Shown piece by piece: positions 41,125 through 49,226 of a stretch of 64,000 nt of DNA. The stretch covers positions 1,426,001-1,490,000 of the forward strand of contig NZ_CP046913.1 of the NCBI RefSeq assembly GCF_009789675.1. The letters run 5' to 3'. This stretch comes from Paraburkholderia acidisoli. GTDB lineage: Bacteria; Pseudomonadota; Gammaproteobacteria; Burkholderiales; Burkholderiaceae. How positions within the stretch are numbered: position 1 is the first letter of the stretch; each line of letters begins with the position of its first letter. The notes below the pieces were generated by a model. That model made no database searches. It worked only from the letters and a program-made list of their open reading frames with translations, and was not told where the DNA came from. A program made the translations under genes and the position numbers.

Positions 41125-42051
41125 ATGACTACACATCGCCACATTGAACTGATCGCGCCGTCAGGCTATCCGCAGGACCCGGCCGTCGTGCATCGCGCGC
41201 TGGCGCGGTTGCGCGCGCAAGGCCATCGCGTCAGCGGCGTCGAGGCGACCGAGCGCCGTTATCAGCGTTTCGCCGGCACCGACGGTCAGCGCGCCGCCGA
41301 GATCAACCGGCTCGCCGATCCGTCGCGCGATCTGCCCGATATCGTGCTGGCCGTACGCGGTGGCTACGGCGCCACGCGCATCCTGCACGGGCTCGATTAC
41401 GAAGGGCTGCAGAGCCGGTTGCGCGATCAGCCGATCGCGTTCGTCGGCCACAGCGACTTCACGGCGATCCAGCTCGCGCTGCTCGCGCGCTCGGGGCTCA
41501 AGACCTTCGGCGGCCCGATGCTTGTAAGCGATTTCGGCGCGGAAAATCTCAGCAGTTTCACCATGCATCACTTCTGGGACGCGCTCTCGAAGCCGAACTT
41601 CACGCTCAAGGTGAACGCGCCGCAGACCCGCGCGGCGAGTGTGGCCGGGCCGTTGTGGGGCGGCAATCTCGCGGTGCTCACGTCGCTGATCGGCACGCCG
41701 TACATGCCGCCCGTGGAAGGCGGCATCCTCTTCGTCGAGGACGTCAACGAGCAGCCGTTCCGCGTGGAACGCATGATTTATCAGCTGCATCTGTCGGGCA
41801 TCCTCGCGCGCCAGCAAGCGCTCGTGCTCGGCGACTTCTCCGGCGGCAAGTCCTACGACTACGACAACGGCTACGATTTGCGCGAGATGGTGGAGCAGAT
41901 CCGTTCGGTGATCGGCATTCCGGTGATCACGGGTCTGCCGTTCGGCCATATTCCGGATATGGTCACGCTGCCGATGGGCGCGCAGGCGCAACTCGAGGCC
42001 ACGCAGCACGGCTTCGAACTCAACGTGAGCGATTATCCGCATCTCGGCTGA
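41125..42051 (+). CDS. ldcA: Muramoyltetrapeptide carboxypeptidase (LD-carboxypeptidase, S66)
   Basis: Cleaves the terminal D-Ala from recycled murein tetrapeptides in the cytosol. It has 308 aa with the nucleophile Ser in FVGHSDFTAIQ (S110), the Glu in FVEDVNEQPFRVERM, the His in GLPFGHIPDM, and AVRGGYGATRIL. No signal peptide, consistent with cytoplasmic recycling. Confidence 0.93.
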   Translation: MTTHRHIELIAPSGYPQDPAVVHRALARLRAQGHRVSGVEATERRYQRFAGTDGQRAAEINRLADPSRDLPDIVLAVRGGYGATRILHGLDYEGLQSRLRDQPIAFVGHSDFTAIQLALLARSGLKTFGGPMLVSDFGAENLSSFTMHHFWDALSKPNFTLKVNAPQTRAASVAGPLWGGNLAVLTSLIGTPYMPPVEGGILFVEDVNEQPFRVERMIYQLHLSGILARQQALVLGDFSGGKSYDYDNGYDLREMVEQIRSVIGIPVITGLPFGHIPDMVTLPMGAQAQLEATQHGFELNVSDYPHLG

Positions 42052-42079
42052 GCCATTTCGACGGTTTTTCGTCGCCAGC

Positions 42080-42103
42080 AAGACGTCTTTACGGCGTCTT
42101 TTT
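42080..42103 (+). terminator. Intrinsic terminator after ldcA
   Basis: AAGACG (42080-42085) and CGTCTT (42095-42100) with a 9-nt loop, followed by TTT. Confidence 0.7.
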
Positions 42104-42179
42104 AATTGACCATATTCGCAACTAACGGCCAGATAATTGCTGCACCATCGAATGTTCCCACGACCGGCAGCGCGCCAGA

Positions 42180-42189
42180 TTGTTGACAA
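42180..42189. promoter_or_regulatory. Candidate GntR operator, distal copy
   Basis: TTGTTGACAA, a palindromic TTGT-N2-ACAA site, identical to the copy at 42323-42332. TTGT/ACAA half-sites are typical of FadR/FCD-type GntR regulators; the gntR gene lies 186 bp downstream. Confidence 0.5.
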
Positions 42190-42322
42190 AAAATCTTGTG
42201 ATTTCACGGCGATGAATCCCCGAGTCGGTGCGAAATTCCCTGATTCGATGCGTTTTTCACCGTGGAGAGGCATTCATGCCCAGTACTGGACGTGGGTGTC
42301 TTCCCCAGGTTTGCCGATAAAA

Positions 42323-42332
42323 TTGTTGACAA
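42323..42332. promoter_or_regulatory. Candidate GntR operator, proximal copy overlapping the -35
   Basis: Second identical TTGTTGACAA (11 bp shared counting the preceding A), 143 bp from the first. It contains the TTGACA -35 hexamer of the gntR promoter, suiting autorepression. Confidence 0.55.
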
Positions 42333-42353
42333 TGTTTATGTCCAACCTAGCAT
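42326..42353 (+). promoter_or_regulatory. Promoter of the gntR gene
   Basis: Consensus -35 TTGACA (42326-42331), 16-bp spacer, TAGCAT (42348-42353), 22 bp upstream of the ATG. The 42104-42374 region is AT-richer than its surroundings and has no gene. Confidence 0.6.
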
Positions 42354-42374
42354 ACCGAACATAGAGATCACGTC

Positions 42375-43097
42375 ATGCCCAAGACCGCCATGGACGCCGA
42401 AGCAACCGGTACGAAACCCGAAGCGATTGCCGCGCGTATCCGCGCCGCGATCCTCGAGCACCGTTTGCCGCCCGGCGCGAAGCTGACCGAAGCGCAGTTG
42501 TGCGAAGTTTTTGGCGTGAAGCGCGGCCCTATCCGCCAGGCGCTCGCGTTGCTCGCGACCGATCACCTCGTCGACCTGGAGCCGAATCGCGGCGCGTTCG
42601 TCGCCAGCCCGTCGCTTCAGGAAGTGCACGAGGTGTTCGAGATGCGGCGGATCATCGAACTGGCGGTGGTGGGGCGCATCTGCAGCGCGCAGCACGGAAA
42701 TCGTCGGCTCAAGAGCATCAGCGAGACGATCCGGCGCGAGCGCAAGGCGTTCGAGAGCCGCGATTTCCCCACGTGGATCCGCCTCTCGGGCGAGTTCCAC
42801 ACGGCGCTCGCAACGCTCACCGGCAACACCGTGCTGTGCGATTGCCTCAACGGCCTCGTCGCGCGCTCGACGCTGATTTCGGCGCTCTACGAATCGCCGG
42901 GTCGCAGCCCGTGCTCGTTCGACGACCACGCGGAGATCATCGAAGCCCTCGAAGCGGGCGACGAAAAGACCGCCGCCGATTTGATGATGCGGCACTTGCA
43001 GGGCGTCGAGCTGCGCATGCTCGACCGGCCCGCGGGCGCCTCGGTGGATTTGCAGGACGTATTCGGAGTGCGCGAAGCGGGCGTGCTCGTACGCTGA
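42375..43097 (+). CDS. GntR-family (FadR/FCD subfamily) transcriptional regulator
   Basis: 240 aa. The N-terminal winged HTH (KLTEAQLCEVFGVKRGPIRQ; residues ~15-78) is followed by an all-helical FCD ligand domain (FEMRRIIELAVVGRI; the metal-site His residues in EFHTAL and DDHAEII). It heads the purine catabolism locus, so the ligand is probably a pathway intermediate such as allantoin or urate (inference). Confidence 0.92.
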   Translation: MPKTAMDAEATGTKPEAIAARIRAAILEHRLPPGAKLTEAQLCEVFGVKRGPIRQALALLATDHLVDLEPNRGAFVASPSLQEVHEVFEMRRIIELAVVGRICSAQHGNRRLKSISETIRRERKAFESRDFPTWIRLSGEFHTALATLTGNTVLCDCLNGLVARSTLISALYESPGRSPCSFDDHAEIIEALEAGDEKTAADLMMRHLQGVELRMLDRPAGASVDLQDVFGVREAGVLVR

Positions 43098-43203
43098 GGA
43101 TTCCGAAGCGAAGTTCCAGCGATCAGGGTTGGCAAGACGCGGCGCGCGCGAATTCAGATTGATTCGTCGAATACCGCGCGCCACGGCTGAAACAGATGGA
43201 GTG

Positions 43204-43227
43204 ACCGCGCCCGCCCCAGGGCGCGGT
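43204..43227 (+). terminator. Hairpin in the gntR-permease gap
   Basis: ACCGCGCCC (43204-43212) and GGGCGCGGT (43219-43227), perfect 9-bp stem, 6-nt loop, no T tract. The remaining 43098-43408 sequence is GC-rich with no gene; SD AAGGAGCGG lies just before the permease ATG. Confidence 0.45.
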
Positions 43228-43408
43228 ATCGGCAAGGTACGGCGGGCAGGGCGAACAGGGCGCGCGCAAGCGGCGACCGGCGCCGCGCCTGCGGTGCCGA
43301 GCCAGTCGCAGACATCGCGGCGGCCGCGGTTAATGGCGGTCCGCATGCGTTTCAAGGCGTTCTCACGCGTCTTTTTTCCGTCGGCGTATCCATCCCAAGG
43401 AGCGGATC

Positions 43409-44911
43409 ATGGCTCATTTCAGCGCATCACCCGGCAGTCCCGCAGTGCCCGACTTCGATTCCGCCGAAGCAGACCTGCGCCTGCCCGGCGGCGTTTACAG
43501 CGAGCGCTTGTACAACGAAGACCTCGCGCCGCTACGCGAGCAAACCTGGGGCGCGTACAACATCTTCGCGTTCTGGATGTCCGACGTGCACAGCGTCGGC
43601 GGCTACGTGTTCGCGGGCAGCTTGTTCGCACTCGGCCTCACGAGCTGGCAAGTGCTCGTTGCGCTGATCGTCGGCATCTCCATCGTCAACGTACTCTGCA
43701 ATCTCATCGCGCGCCCGAGCCAGCGTCATGGCGTGCCGTATCCGGTCGCGTGTCGCGGTACCTTCGGCGTGCTCGGCGCCAATATTCCCGCCGTAATTCG
43801 CGGTCTCATCGCCGTCGCGTGGTACGGCATTCAGACCTATCTCGCGTCGAGCGCGCTCGTTATCGTCGTGCTCAAATTCGTGCCGCAACTGATGCCTTAC
43901 GCCGACGTGCACAAGCACGGCATGCTCGGGCTGTCCGCCATCGGCTGGGCCGGTTTCATGACGCTTTGGGTGTTACAGGCGTTGGTGTTCTGGAACGGCA
44001 TGAACACGATCAAGAAGTTCATCGACTTCGCGGGGCCGGCCGTCTATGTCGTGATGTTCGCGCTCGCGGGCTACATGGTTTATCGCGCGGGCTGGCAAAA
44101 CATCGGCCTCAATCTCGGCGGCGTGAAGTATCACGGCACGGAAGTGATTCCCGTTATGATCACGGCGATCTCGCTCGTCGTATCGTACTTCTCGGGCCCG
44201 ATGCTGAATTTCGGCGACTTCTCACGCTATGGCAAATCGCTCAAGAGCGTGCATCGCGGCAACTTCTGGGGCTTGCCGGTCAACTTCCTCGCGTTCTCGC
44301 TCGTCACGGTGATCACGACCTCGGCTACGCTGCCCGTGTTCGGACAACTGATTACCGATCCGGTCGAAACGGTGGGCCGCATCGACCATCCCACGGCCGT
44401 GATCCTCGGCGCGCTCACGTTCACGATCGCGACCATCGGCATCAACATCGTCGCCAACTTCGTTTCGCCGGCGTTCGACTTCTCCAACGTCGCGCCGCGT
44501 CTCATCAGCTGGCGTGCGGGCGGCATGCTGGCCGCGGTGGCGTCGATCTTCATCACGCCGTGGAATCTCTTCAACAATCCGGCCGTGATCCACTACACGC
44601 TCGACGTGCTCGGCGCGTTCATCGGTCCGTTGTACGGCGTCCTGATCGTCGACTTCTACCTCGTGAAGCGCGGCCGTCTCGCCGTGGGCGACCTGTATTC
44701 CATGTCGACGTCGGGCGCGTACTGGTATCGCAATGGCGTGAACTGGCGTGCGGTCGCGGCGTTGCTGCCGGCCGCCGTGATTGCCGTGATCTGCGTGATG
44801 GTGCCGTCGTTCGGCGGCGCGGCGAACTTCTCGTGGTTCATCGGCGCGGGGCTGGGCGCCTTGTTCTATCGCGCGTTCACGTTCGGCGAACGCGCGCGCG
44901 CCAAGGCCTGA
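43409..44911 (+). CDS. NCS1-family nucleobase/allantoin permease (PucI/Mhp1-like)
   Basis: 500 aa, about twelve membrane segments. The NCS1 N-terminal motif (YNEDLAPLREQTWGAYNIFA) and the substrate-binding helix region (GPMLNFGDFSRYGKS; ITPWNLFNNP) are present. First transporter of the allantoin/urate locus; allantoin or hydantoin is the likely substrate, inferred from context. 22 bp upstream of the racemase gene. Confidence 0.9.
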   Translation: MAHFSASPGSPAVPDFDSAEADLRLPGGVYSERLYNEDLAPLREQTWGAYNIFAFWMSDVHSVGGYVFAGSLFALGLTSWQVLVALIVGISIVNVLCNLIARPSQRHGVPYPVACRGTFGVLGANIPAVIRGLIAVAWYGIQTYLASSALVIVVLKFVPQLMPYADVHKHGMLGLSAIGWAGFMTLWVLQALVFWNGMNTIKKFIDFAGPAVYVVMFALAGYMVYRAGWQNIGLNLGGVKYHGTEVIPVMITAISLVVSYFSGPMLNFGDFSRYGKSLKSVHRGNFWGLPVNFLAFSLVTVITTSATLPVFGQLITDPVETVGRIDHPTAVILGALTFTIATIGINIVANFVSPAFDFSNVAPRLISWRAGGMLAAVASIFITPWNLFNNPAVIHYTLDVLGAFIGPLYGVLIVDFYLVKRGRLAVGDLYSMSTSGAYWYRNGVNWRAVAALLPAAVIAVICVMVPSFGGAANFSWFIGAGLGALFYRAFTFGERARAKA

Positions 44912-44933
44912 AGCCCTACGTGGAGGAGACATC

Positions 44934-45719
44934 ATGCGTATCAAGCTCATTAACCCGAATACCACGCAGCGCATGACCGTGGCGATGGAGGAGTGCGCGC
45001 GCGCCGTGATCGCGCCGGGCACGGAAGTGGTGGCGGTGAGCCCGACCATGGGTCCACCGTCCATCGAAGGCTATTACGACGAAGCGCTCGCCACGCCCGG
45101 CCTGCTCGCCGAAGTGGAAGCGGGCGAGCGCGACGGTTTCGACGGCTACGTGATCGCATGTTTCGGCGACCCGGGCCTCTACGCCGCGCGCGAGCTGGCG
45201 CGCGGTCCCGTGGTGGGCATTGCCGAAGCCGCGATGCACGCGGCGAGCGTGCTCGCGCCGGGTTTCTCGGTGGTCACGACACTCGCGCGCACGCGGACGA
45301 TGGCGTGGCATCTCGCCGAGCGTTATGGCATGACGCGCTTTTGCCGCAACGTGCGCGCCATCGAGGTGGCCGTGCTCGAACTCGACGAACCGGGTTCGGC
45401 CGCGCGGCGGGCCATTGTCGACGAATGCCGGCGCGCACTCGAACAGGACGGCGCCGACGCCATCGTGCTCGGCTGCGCGGGCATGACGAGCCTGTGCGCG
45501 CAGGTGGAGGACGCGCTGGGCGTGCCGGTGGTCGACGGCGTGACGGCGGCCGTCAAGTGGGTGGAGGCGCTGGTCGCGCTGCGTCTGACCACCGCCAAGC
45601 GCGGCGACTTCGCCCGGCCGCTCGCGAAGCGCTACGAGGGCGAGTTCGCCCGCTTCAGCCCGACCAACCCGGCGAGCGCGACGGAACCGCCGCCAGTGCG
45701 GCCGCTGCGCTACGGCTAG
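44934..45719 (+). CDS. Asp/Glu/hydantoin racemase family, probable allantoin racemase
   Basis: 261 aa, HyuE/HpxA-like. It starts MRIKLINPNTTQRMT; the two catalytic Cys are in YVIACFGDPGLYAA and VLGCAGMTSLC. In HpxA the enzyme interconverts R- and S-allantoin so that a stereospecific allantoinase can use both. The 45 C-terminal residues are extra and Pro-rich. Followed by a 269-bp gap (45720-45988), which probably holds the puuE promoter (TACACT-like -10 near 45863). Confidence 0.85.
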   Translation: MRIKLINPNTTQRMTVAMEECARAVIAPGTEVVAVSPTMGPPSIEGYYDEALATPGLLAEVEAGERDGFDGYVIACFGDPGLYAARELARGPVVGIAEAAMHAASVLAPGFSVVTTLARTRTMAWHLAERYGMTRFCRNVRAIEVAVLELDEPGSAARRAIVDECRRALEQDGADAIVLGCAGMTSLCAQVEDALGVPVVDGVTAAVKWVEALVALRLTTAKRGDFARPLAKRYEGEFARFSPTNPASATEPPPVRPLRYG

Positions 45720-45988
45720 CCGCCAATGCCCACGTTCGCCAAAACTGCGGGTAAACGCGTAAATCATGCGTCATGCGGTAGAGCGAGGCGCCCACGGCAC
45801 ATACACCTCGCTTGACCCGCACTATCTGAGTGCGCGTATGGGCGCGCCAGGACGATTTCGCTACACTGGACCGGTCCTGTCGGTGGCTCGCCATGCTCCG
45901 CTAAAAGTCCCGCACGGCAGGCCGGACGGGCGCTAGCGGTCCGTGTCCGTGCATCGACATTTCCTTCCATTCGACTGAATCGACCAGC

Positions 45989-46945
45989 ATGCCACTCGAT
46001 CCCCACTATCCACGCGATCTGATCGGTTATGGCCGGCATCCGGTGCAGGCCAACTGGCCCGGCCGGGCGCGCGTCGCGGTGCAGTTCGTGCTCAATTACG
46101 AAGAAGGCGGCGAGAACTGCGTGCTGCACGGCGACCCGGCCTCCGAGCAGTTTCTCTCCGAGATCGTTGGCGCGGCGGCGTATCCCGCGCGCCATATGAG
46201 CATGGAGTCGATTTACGAGTACGGTTCGCGCGCGGGCGTGTGGCGCATCCTGCGCGAGTTCGAGAAGCGCGGGCTGCCGCTCACCGTGTTCGGCGTGGGC
46301 ATGGCGATCGAGCGGTATCCGGATCTCGGGCGCGCGTTCGTCGAACTCGGTCACGAGATCGCGTGCCATGGGTATCGCTGGATTCACTATCAGGACGCCA
46401 CGCCCGAGCGTGAAGCCGAACACATGAAGCTCGGCATGGAAGCGATCGAGCGCATCACGGGCCAGCGGCCGCTCGGCTGGTACACGGGCCGCGACAGCCC
46501 GAACACGCATCGTCTCGTTGCGGAATACGGCGGCTTTCTCTACGACTCCGACTATTACGGCGACGACCTGCCGTTCTGGATGGACGTCGAAGTTTCGGGT
46601 GGCAAACGCTCGCCGCAACTGATCGTGCCGTACACGCTCGACACCAACGACATGCGTTTCGCCACGCCGCAAGGGTTCAATACGGCCGATCACTTCTTCA
46701 CGTACTTGCGCGACGCGTTCGACGTGCTCTACGAAGAAGGCGACGAAGCGCCGAAGATGTTGTCGATCGGCATGCATTGCCGCCTGCTCGGCCGCCCGGG
46801 GCGTTTTCGCGCGCTGCAGCGCTTTCTCGATCACATCGAAAACCACGAGCGCGTGTGGGTGACGCGACGCGTCGACATCGCGCGTCACTGGCGCGAACAT
46901 CATCCTTATCAACCGCAGCAGAACGACCGCGGGGCGACCGCATGA
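45989..46945 (+). CDS. puuE: Allantoinase PuuE (metal-independent, polysaccharide-deacetylase fold)
   Basis: Hydrolyses S-allantoin to allantoate. It has 318 aa beginning MPLDPHYPRDLIGYGRHPVQ. QFVLNYEEGGENCVLHGD, EIACHGYRWIHYQ and the YTGRDSPNTHRLVAEYGGFL block are characteristic of PuuE rather than of the amidohydrolase AllB. Its stop overlaps the uraD start. Confidence 0.94.
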   Translation: MPLDPHYPRDLIGYGRHPVQANWPGRARVAVQFVLNYEEGGENCVLHGDPASEQFLSEIVGAAAYPARHMSMESIYEYGSRAGVWRILREFEKRGLPLTVFGVGMAIERYPDLGRAFVELGHEIACHGYRWIHYQDATPEREAEHMKLGMEAIERITGQRPLGWYTGRDSPNTHRLVAEYGGFLYDSDYYGDDLPFWMDVEVSGGKRSPQLIVPYTLDTNDMRFATPQGFNTADHFFTYLRDAFDVLYEEGDEAPKMLSIGMHCRLLGRPGRFRALQRFLDHIENHERVWVTRRVDIARHWREHHPYQPQQNDRGATA

Positions 46946-47463
46946 AGGCCATGCACTACACCCTCGAACAACTGAATCACGCATCGGCCGACGCGTTCGT
47001 CGCCGCGCTTTCGGGCATCTTCGAGCATTCGCCGTGGGTCGCGGAAGCCGCCGCGCAACAGCGGCCGTTCGCGAGCATCGAAGCGCTGCATCGCGCGATG
47101 TCGCAGATCGTCGAAGCCGCGGGCGAAGCGAAGCAGCTCGCGCTCATCAATGCCCACCCGGAGCTTGCGGGCAAGGCCGCCGTGCGCGGCGAACTCACCG
47201 CCGAATCCACCCGCGAGCAGAGCGGCGCGGGCCTCGGCCAATGCACGCAGGAAGAGTTCGATAAATTGCACGCGCTCAACCGGCAGTACCGCGAGAAGTT
47301 CGGCTTTCCGTTCATCCTCGCGGTGCGCGGCTACGATCGCCACGGCATCATCGCGAACTTCGAGTCGCGCGTGAACAACGACCGCGCGCAGGAAGTGCGC
47401 GCGAGTCTCGACCAGATTTATCGCATTGCGCGCTTTCGGCTCGACGAGCTGATCGACGCGTAA
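46942..47463 (+). CDS. uraD: 2-oxo-4-hydroxy-4-carboxy-5-ureidoimidazoline (OHCU) decarboxylase
   Basis: Makes S-allantoin from OHCU, the product of hydroxyisourate hydrolase. It has 173 aa with [18 protein letters not shown], the catalytic His-Pro-Glu in [12 protein letters not shown], and [21 protein letters not shown] overlap with puuE; an upstream start at 46777 would lie inside puuE and is rejected. Confidence 0.94.
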   Translation: MKAMHYTLEQLNHASADAFVAALSGIFEHSPWVAEAAAQQRPFASIEALHRAMSQIVEAAGEAKQLALINAHPELAGKAAVRGELTAESTREQSGAGLGQCTQEEFDKLHALNRQYREKFGFPFILAVRGYDRHGIIANFESRVNNDRAQEVRASLDQIYRIARFRLDELIDA

Positions 47464-47540
47464 TGCCGTACGTCGGTGCGCCGCGTGCAACTTGCGCGGC
47501 GCGCCGGTTTGATCCACCGAAAAGAACCAAGGAAGACAAG

Positions 47541-48551
47541 ATGGCCATTCCGACTCTCGATCCCAACGCTCCTGACTTCACGCGCCGCTACGTGAATCTC
47601 GCGGACCCGCGTCTGGGCGCGCAGGCGCTCGAGGCGAGCGACGACTTCTTCGCGCCGAAGGAGCGCATGCTCAACCCGGAGCCGGCCGTCTTCATCCCCG
47701 GCAAGTACGACGATCACGGCAAGTGGATGGACGGCTGGGAAACGCGCCGCAAACGCATCTCGGGTTACGACTGGTGCGTCGTCAAGCTGGCGCGTCCCGG
47801 CGTGATCAAGGGGCTCGATCTCGACACGAGCCACTTCACGGGCAACTATCCTCCCGCGGCCTCGGTGGAAGCCGCGTACGTCGCCGATGGCGCGCCGAAC
47901 GGCTCGACGCAATGGACTGAGATCGTGCCGTCGACCTCGCTCAACGGCAACAGCCATCATTACGTCGACGTCACGAGCGAGCAGCCCTATACGCACTTGC
48001 GCGTGAATATCTATCCCGACGGCGGTATCGCGCGTCTGCGCGTCTACGGCCAGCCGCAGATGGACTGGCAGGGCGCGAGCCGCACGGAGCTGTTCGATCT
48101 CGCGGCCATGGAAAACGGTGCGTATCTCGTGGGTGCGAACAATCAGCATTTCGGCCTGGCGTCCACTTTGCTCATGCCGGGTCGCGGCGTGAACATGGGC
48201 GATGGCTGGGAAACGCGCCGCCGTCGCGAGCCGGGCAACGACTGGGCGATCATCGCGCTCGCGCAGCCGGGCATCATCAAGAAGATCGAAGTCGACACGG
48301 CGCACTTCAAGGGCAACTATCCCGACCGCTGCTCGTTCCAGGCGGCGCGCGTGACGGGCGGCACGGATTCGTCGCTGGTGACGCAGGCCATGTTCTGGCC
48401 GGTGCTGCTCGGCGAACAAAAGCTGCAGATGGACAATCAGCACGATTACGAGAGCGAGCTGGCTTCGCTCGGCCCGGTCACGCACGTGCGCTTCAACATC
48501 TTCCCGGACGGCGGCGTGTCGCGCGTACGTCTGTGGGGGACGCTCGCGTGA
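47541..48551 (+). CDS. alc: Allantoicase
   Basis: Hydrolyses allantoate to ureidoglycolate and urea. It has 336 aa with an internal duplication of the allantoicase jelly-roll domain: [20 protein letters not shown] with [11 protein letters not shown] (residues ~60-110) and [20 protein letters not shown] with [11 protein letters not shown] (~225-275). The ATG at 47541 is preceded by AAGGAAG; upstream in-frame codons to 47463 are not part of the family. Confidence 0.95.
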   Translation: MAIPTLDPNAPDFTRRYVNLADPRLGAQALEASDDFFAPKERMLNPEPAVFIPGKYDDHGKWMDGWETRRKRISGYDWCVVKLARPGVIKGLDLDTSHFTGNYPPAASVEAAYVADGAPNGSTQWTEIVPSTSLNGNSHHYVDVTSEQPYTHLRVNIYPDGGIARLRVYGQPQMDWQGASRTELFDLAAMENGAYLVGANNQHFGLASTLLMPGRGVNMGDGWETRRRREPGNDWAIIALAQPGIIKKIEVDTAHFKGNYPDRCSFQAARVTGGTDSSLVTQAMFWPVLLGEQKLQMDNQHDYESELASLGPVTHVRFNIFPDGGVSRVRLWGTLA

Positions 48552-48576
48552 TAAGCAATTCGCCAATGAGGCCAGC

Positions 48577-49101
48577 ATGAGCGACGTGAAAACCACCCTG
48601 ACGATCGAACCGCTCACGCGCGAGGCGTTCGCGCCGTTCGGCGACGTGATCGAACTCGAAGGCGCGAAGCAGATTCCGATCAACCTCGGCACGACGATCC
48701 GCTTTCACGATCTCGCGAAAGTGGACGTGACGGAAGAGGGCGGCCGCACGCTCGTGAACCTGTTTCGCGGTCAGCCGCGCGTGTTGCCGTTCGAGGTGAA
48801 GATGCTCGAACGGCATCCACTGGGCAGCCAGGCATTCGTGCCGCTCAACGACAAGCCGTACCTCGTCGTGGTCGCGCCGGCGGGCGACCTCGATGTGACG
48901 AAGATGCGTGCGTTCGTCTCGCGCGGCTGGCAAGGCGTGAACTACGCGAAGGGCGTCTGGCATCATCCGCTCATCGCATTGGGCGAGGTCAGCGATTTCG
49001 TCGTCGTCGACCGTGGCGGCGAGGGGCTCAATCTCAACGAGCAGGACTTGCCGGAGTCGTTCTGGTTGACGCAGGAAGCCATGGACGCCGGTTTGCGCTG
49101 A
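48577..49101 (+). CDS. allA: Ureidoglycolate lyase
   Basis: Splits ureidoglycolate to glyoxylate and urea. It has 174 aa, cupin-like fold, with [34 protein letters not shown], GQGVNYxxG-type [14 protein letters not shown] and [15 protein letters not shown]. 25 nt after alc, so in the same operon; end of the left half of the urate locus. Confidence 0.94.
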   Translation: MSDVKTTLTIEPLTREAFAPFGDVIELEGAKQIPINLGTTIRFHDLAKVDVTEEGGRTLVNLFRGQPRVLPFEVKMLERHPLGSQAFVPLNDKPYLVVVAPAGDLDVTKMRAFVSRGWQGVNYAKGVWHHPLIALGEVSDFVVVDRGGEGLNLNEQDLPESFWLTQEAMDAGLR

Positions 49102-49134
49102 GCCACATCGCACCCGGCGGCAAGCCGCAACGAA

Positions 49135-49162
49135 AAAAGCCACGGCGTTTGCCGTGGCTTTT
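49135..49162. terminator. Bidirectional intrinsic terminator
   Basis: AAAAGCCACGGC, GTTT loop, GCCGTGGCTTTT: 12-bp stem flanked by A6 and T4, between convergent allA and the adhesin gene. It also marks the left edge of the non-purine insert. Confidence 0.92.
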
Positions 49163-49226
49163 GCGTTTGTGATGCCGCGAAACGAAGAACGATGCGGTGC
49201 GGTGACCGCATCGTTCGGCACGCCGG

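Noticed and set aside
43129..44976. 615-codon plus-strand frame overlapping the NCS1 permease
   Set aside because: Arg/His-rich alternative frame of the permease gene; the permease frame has the NCS1 motifs and a good SD.
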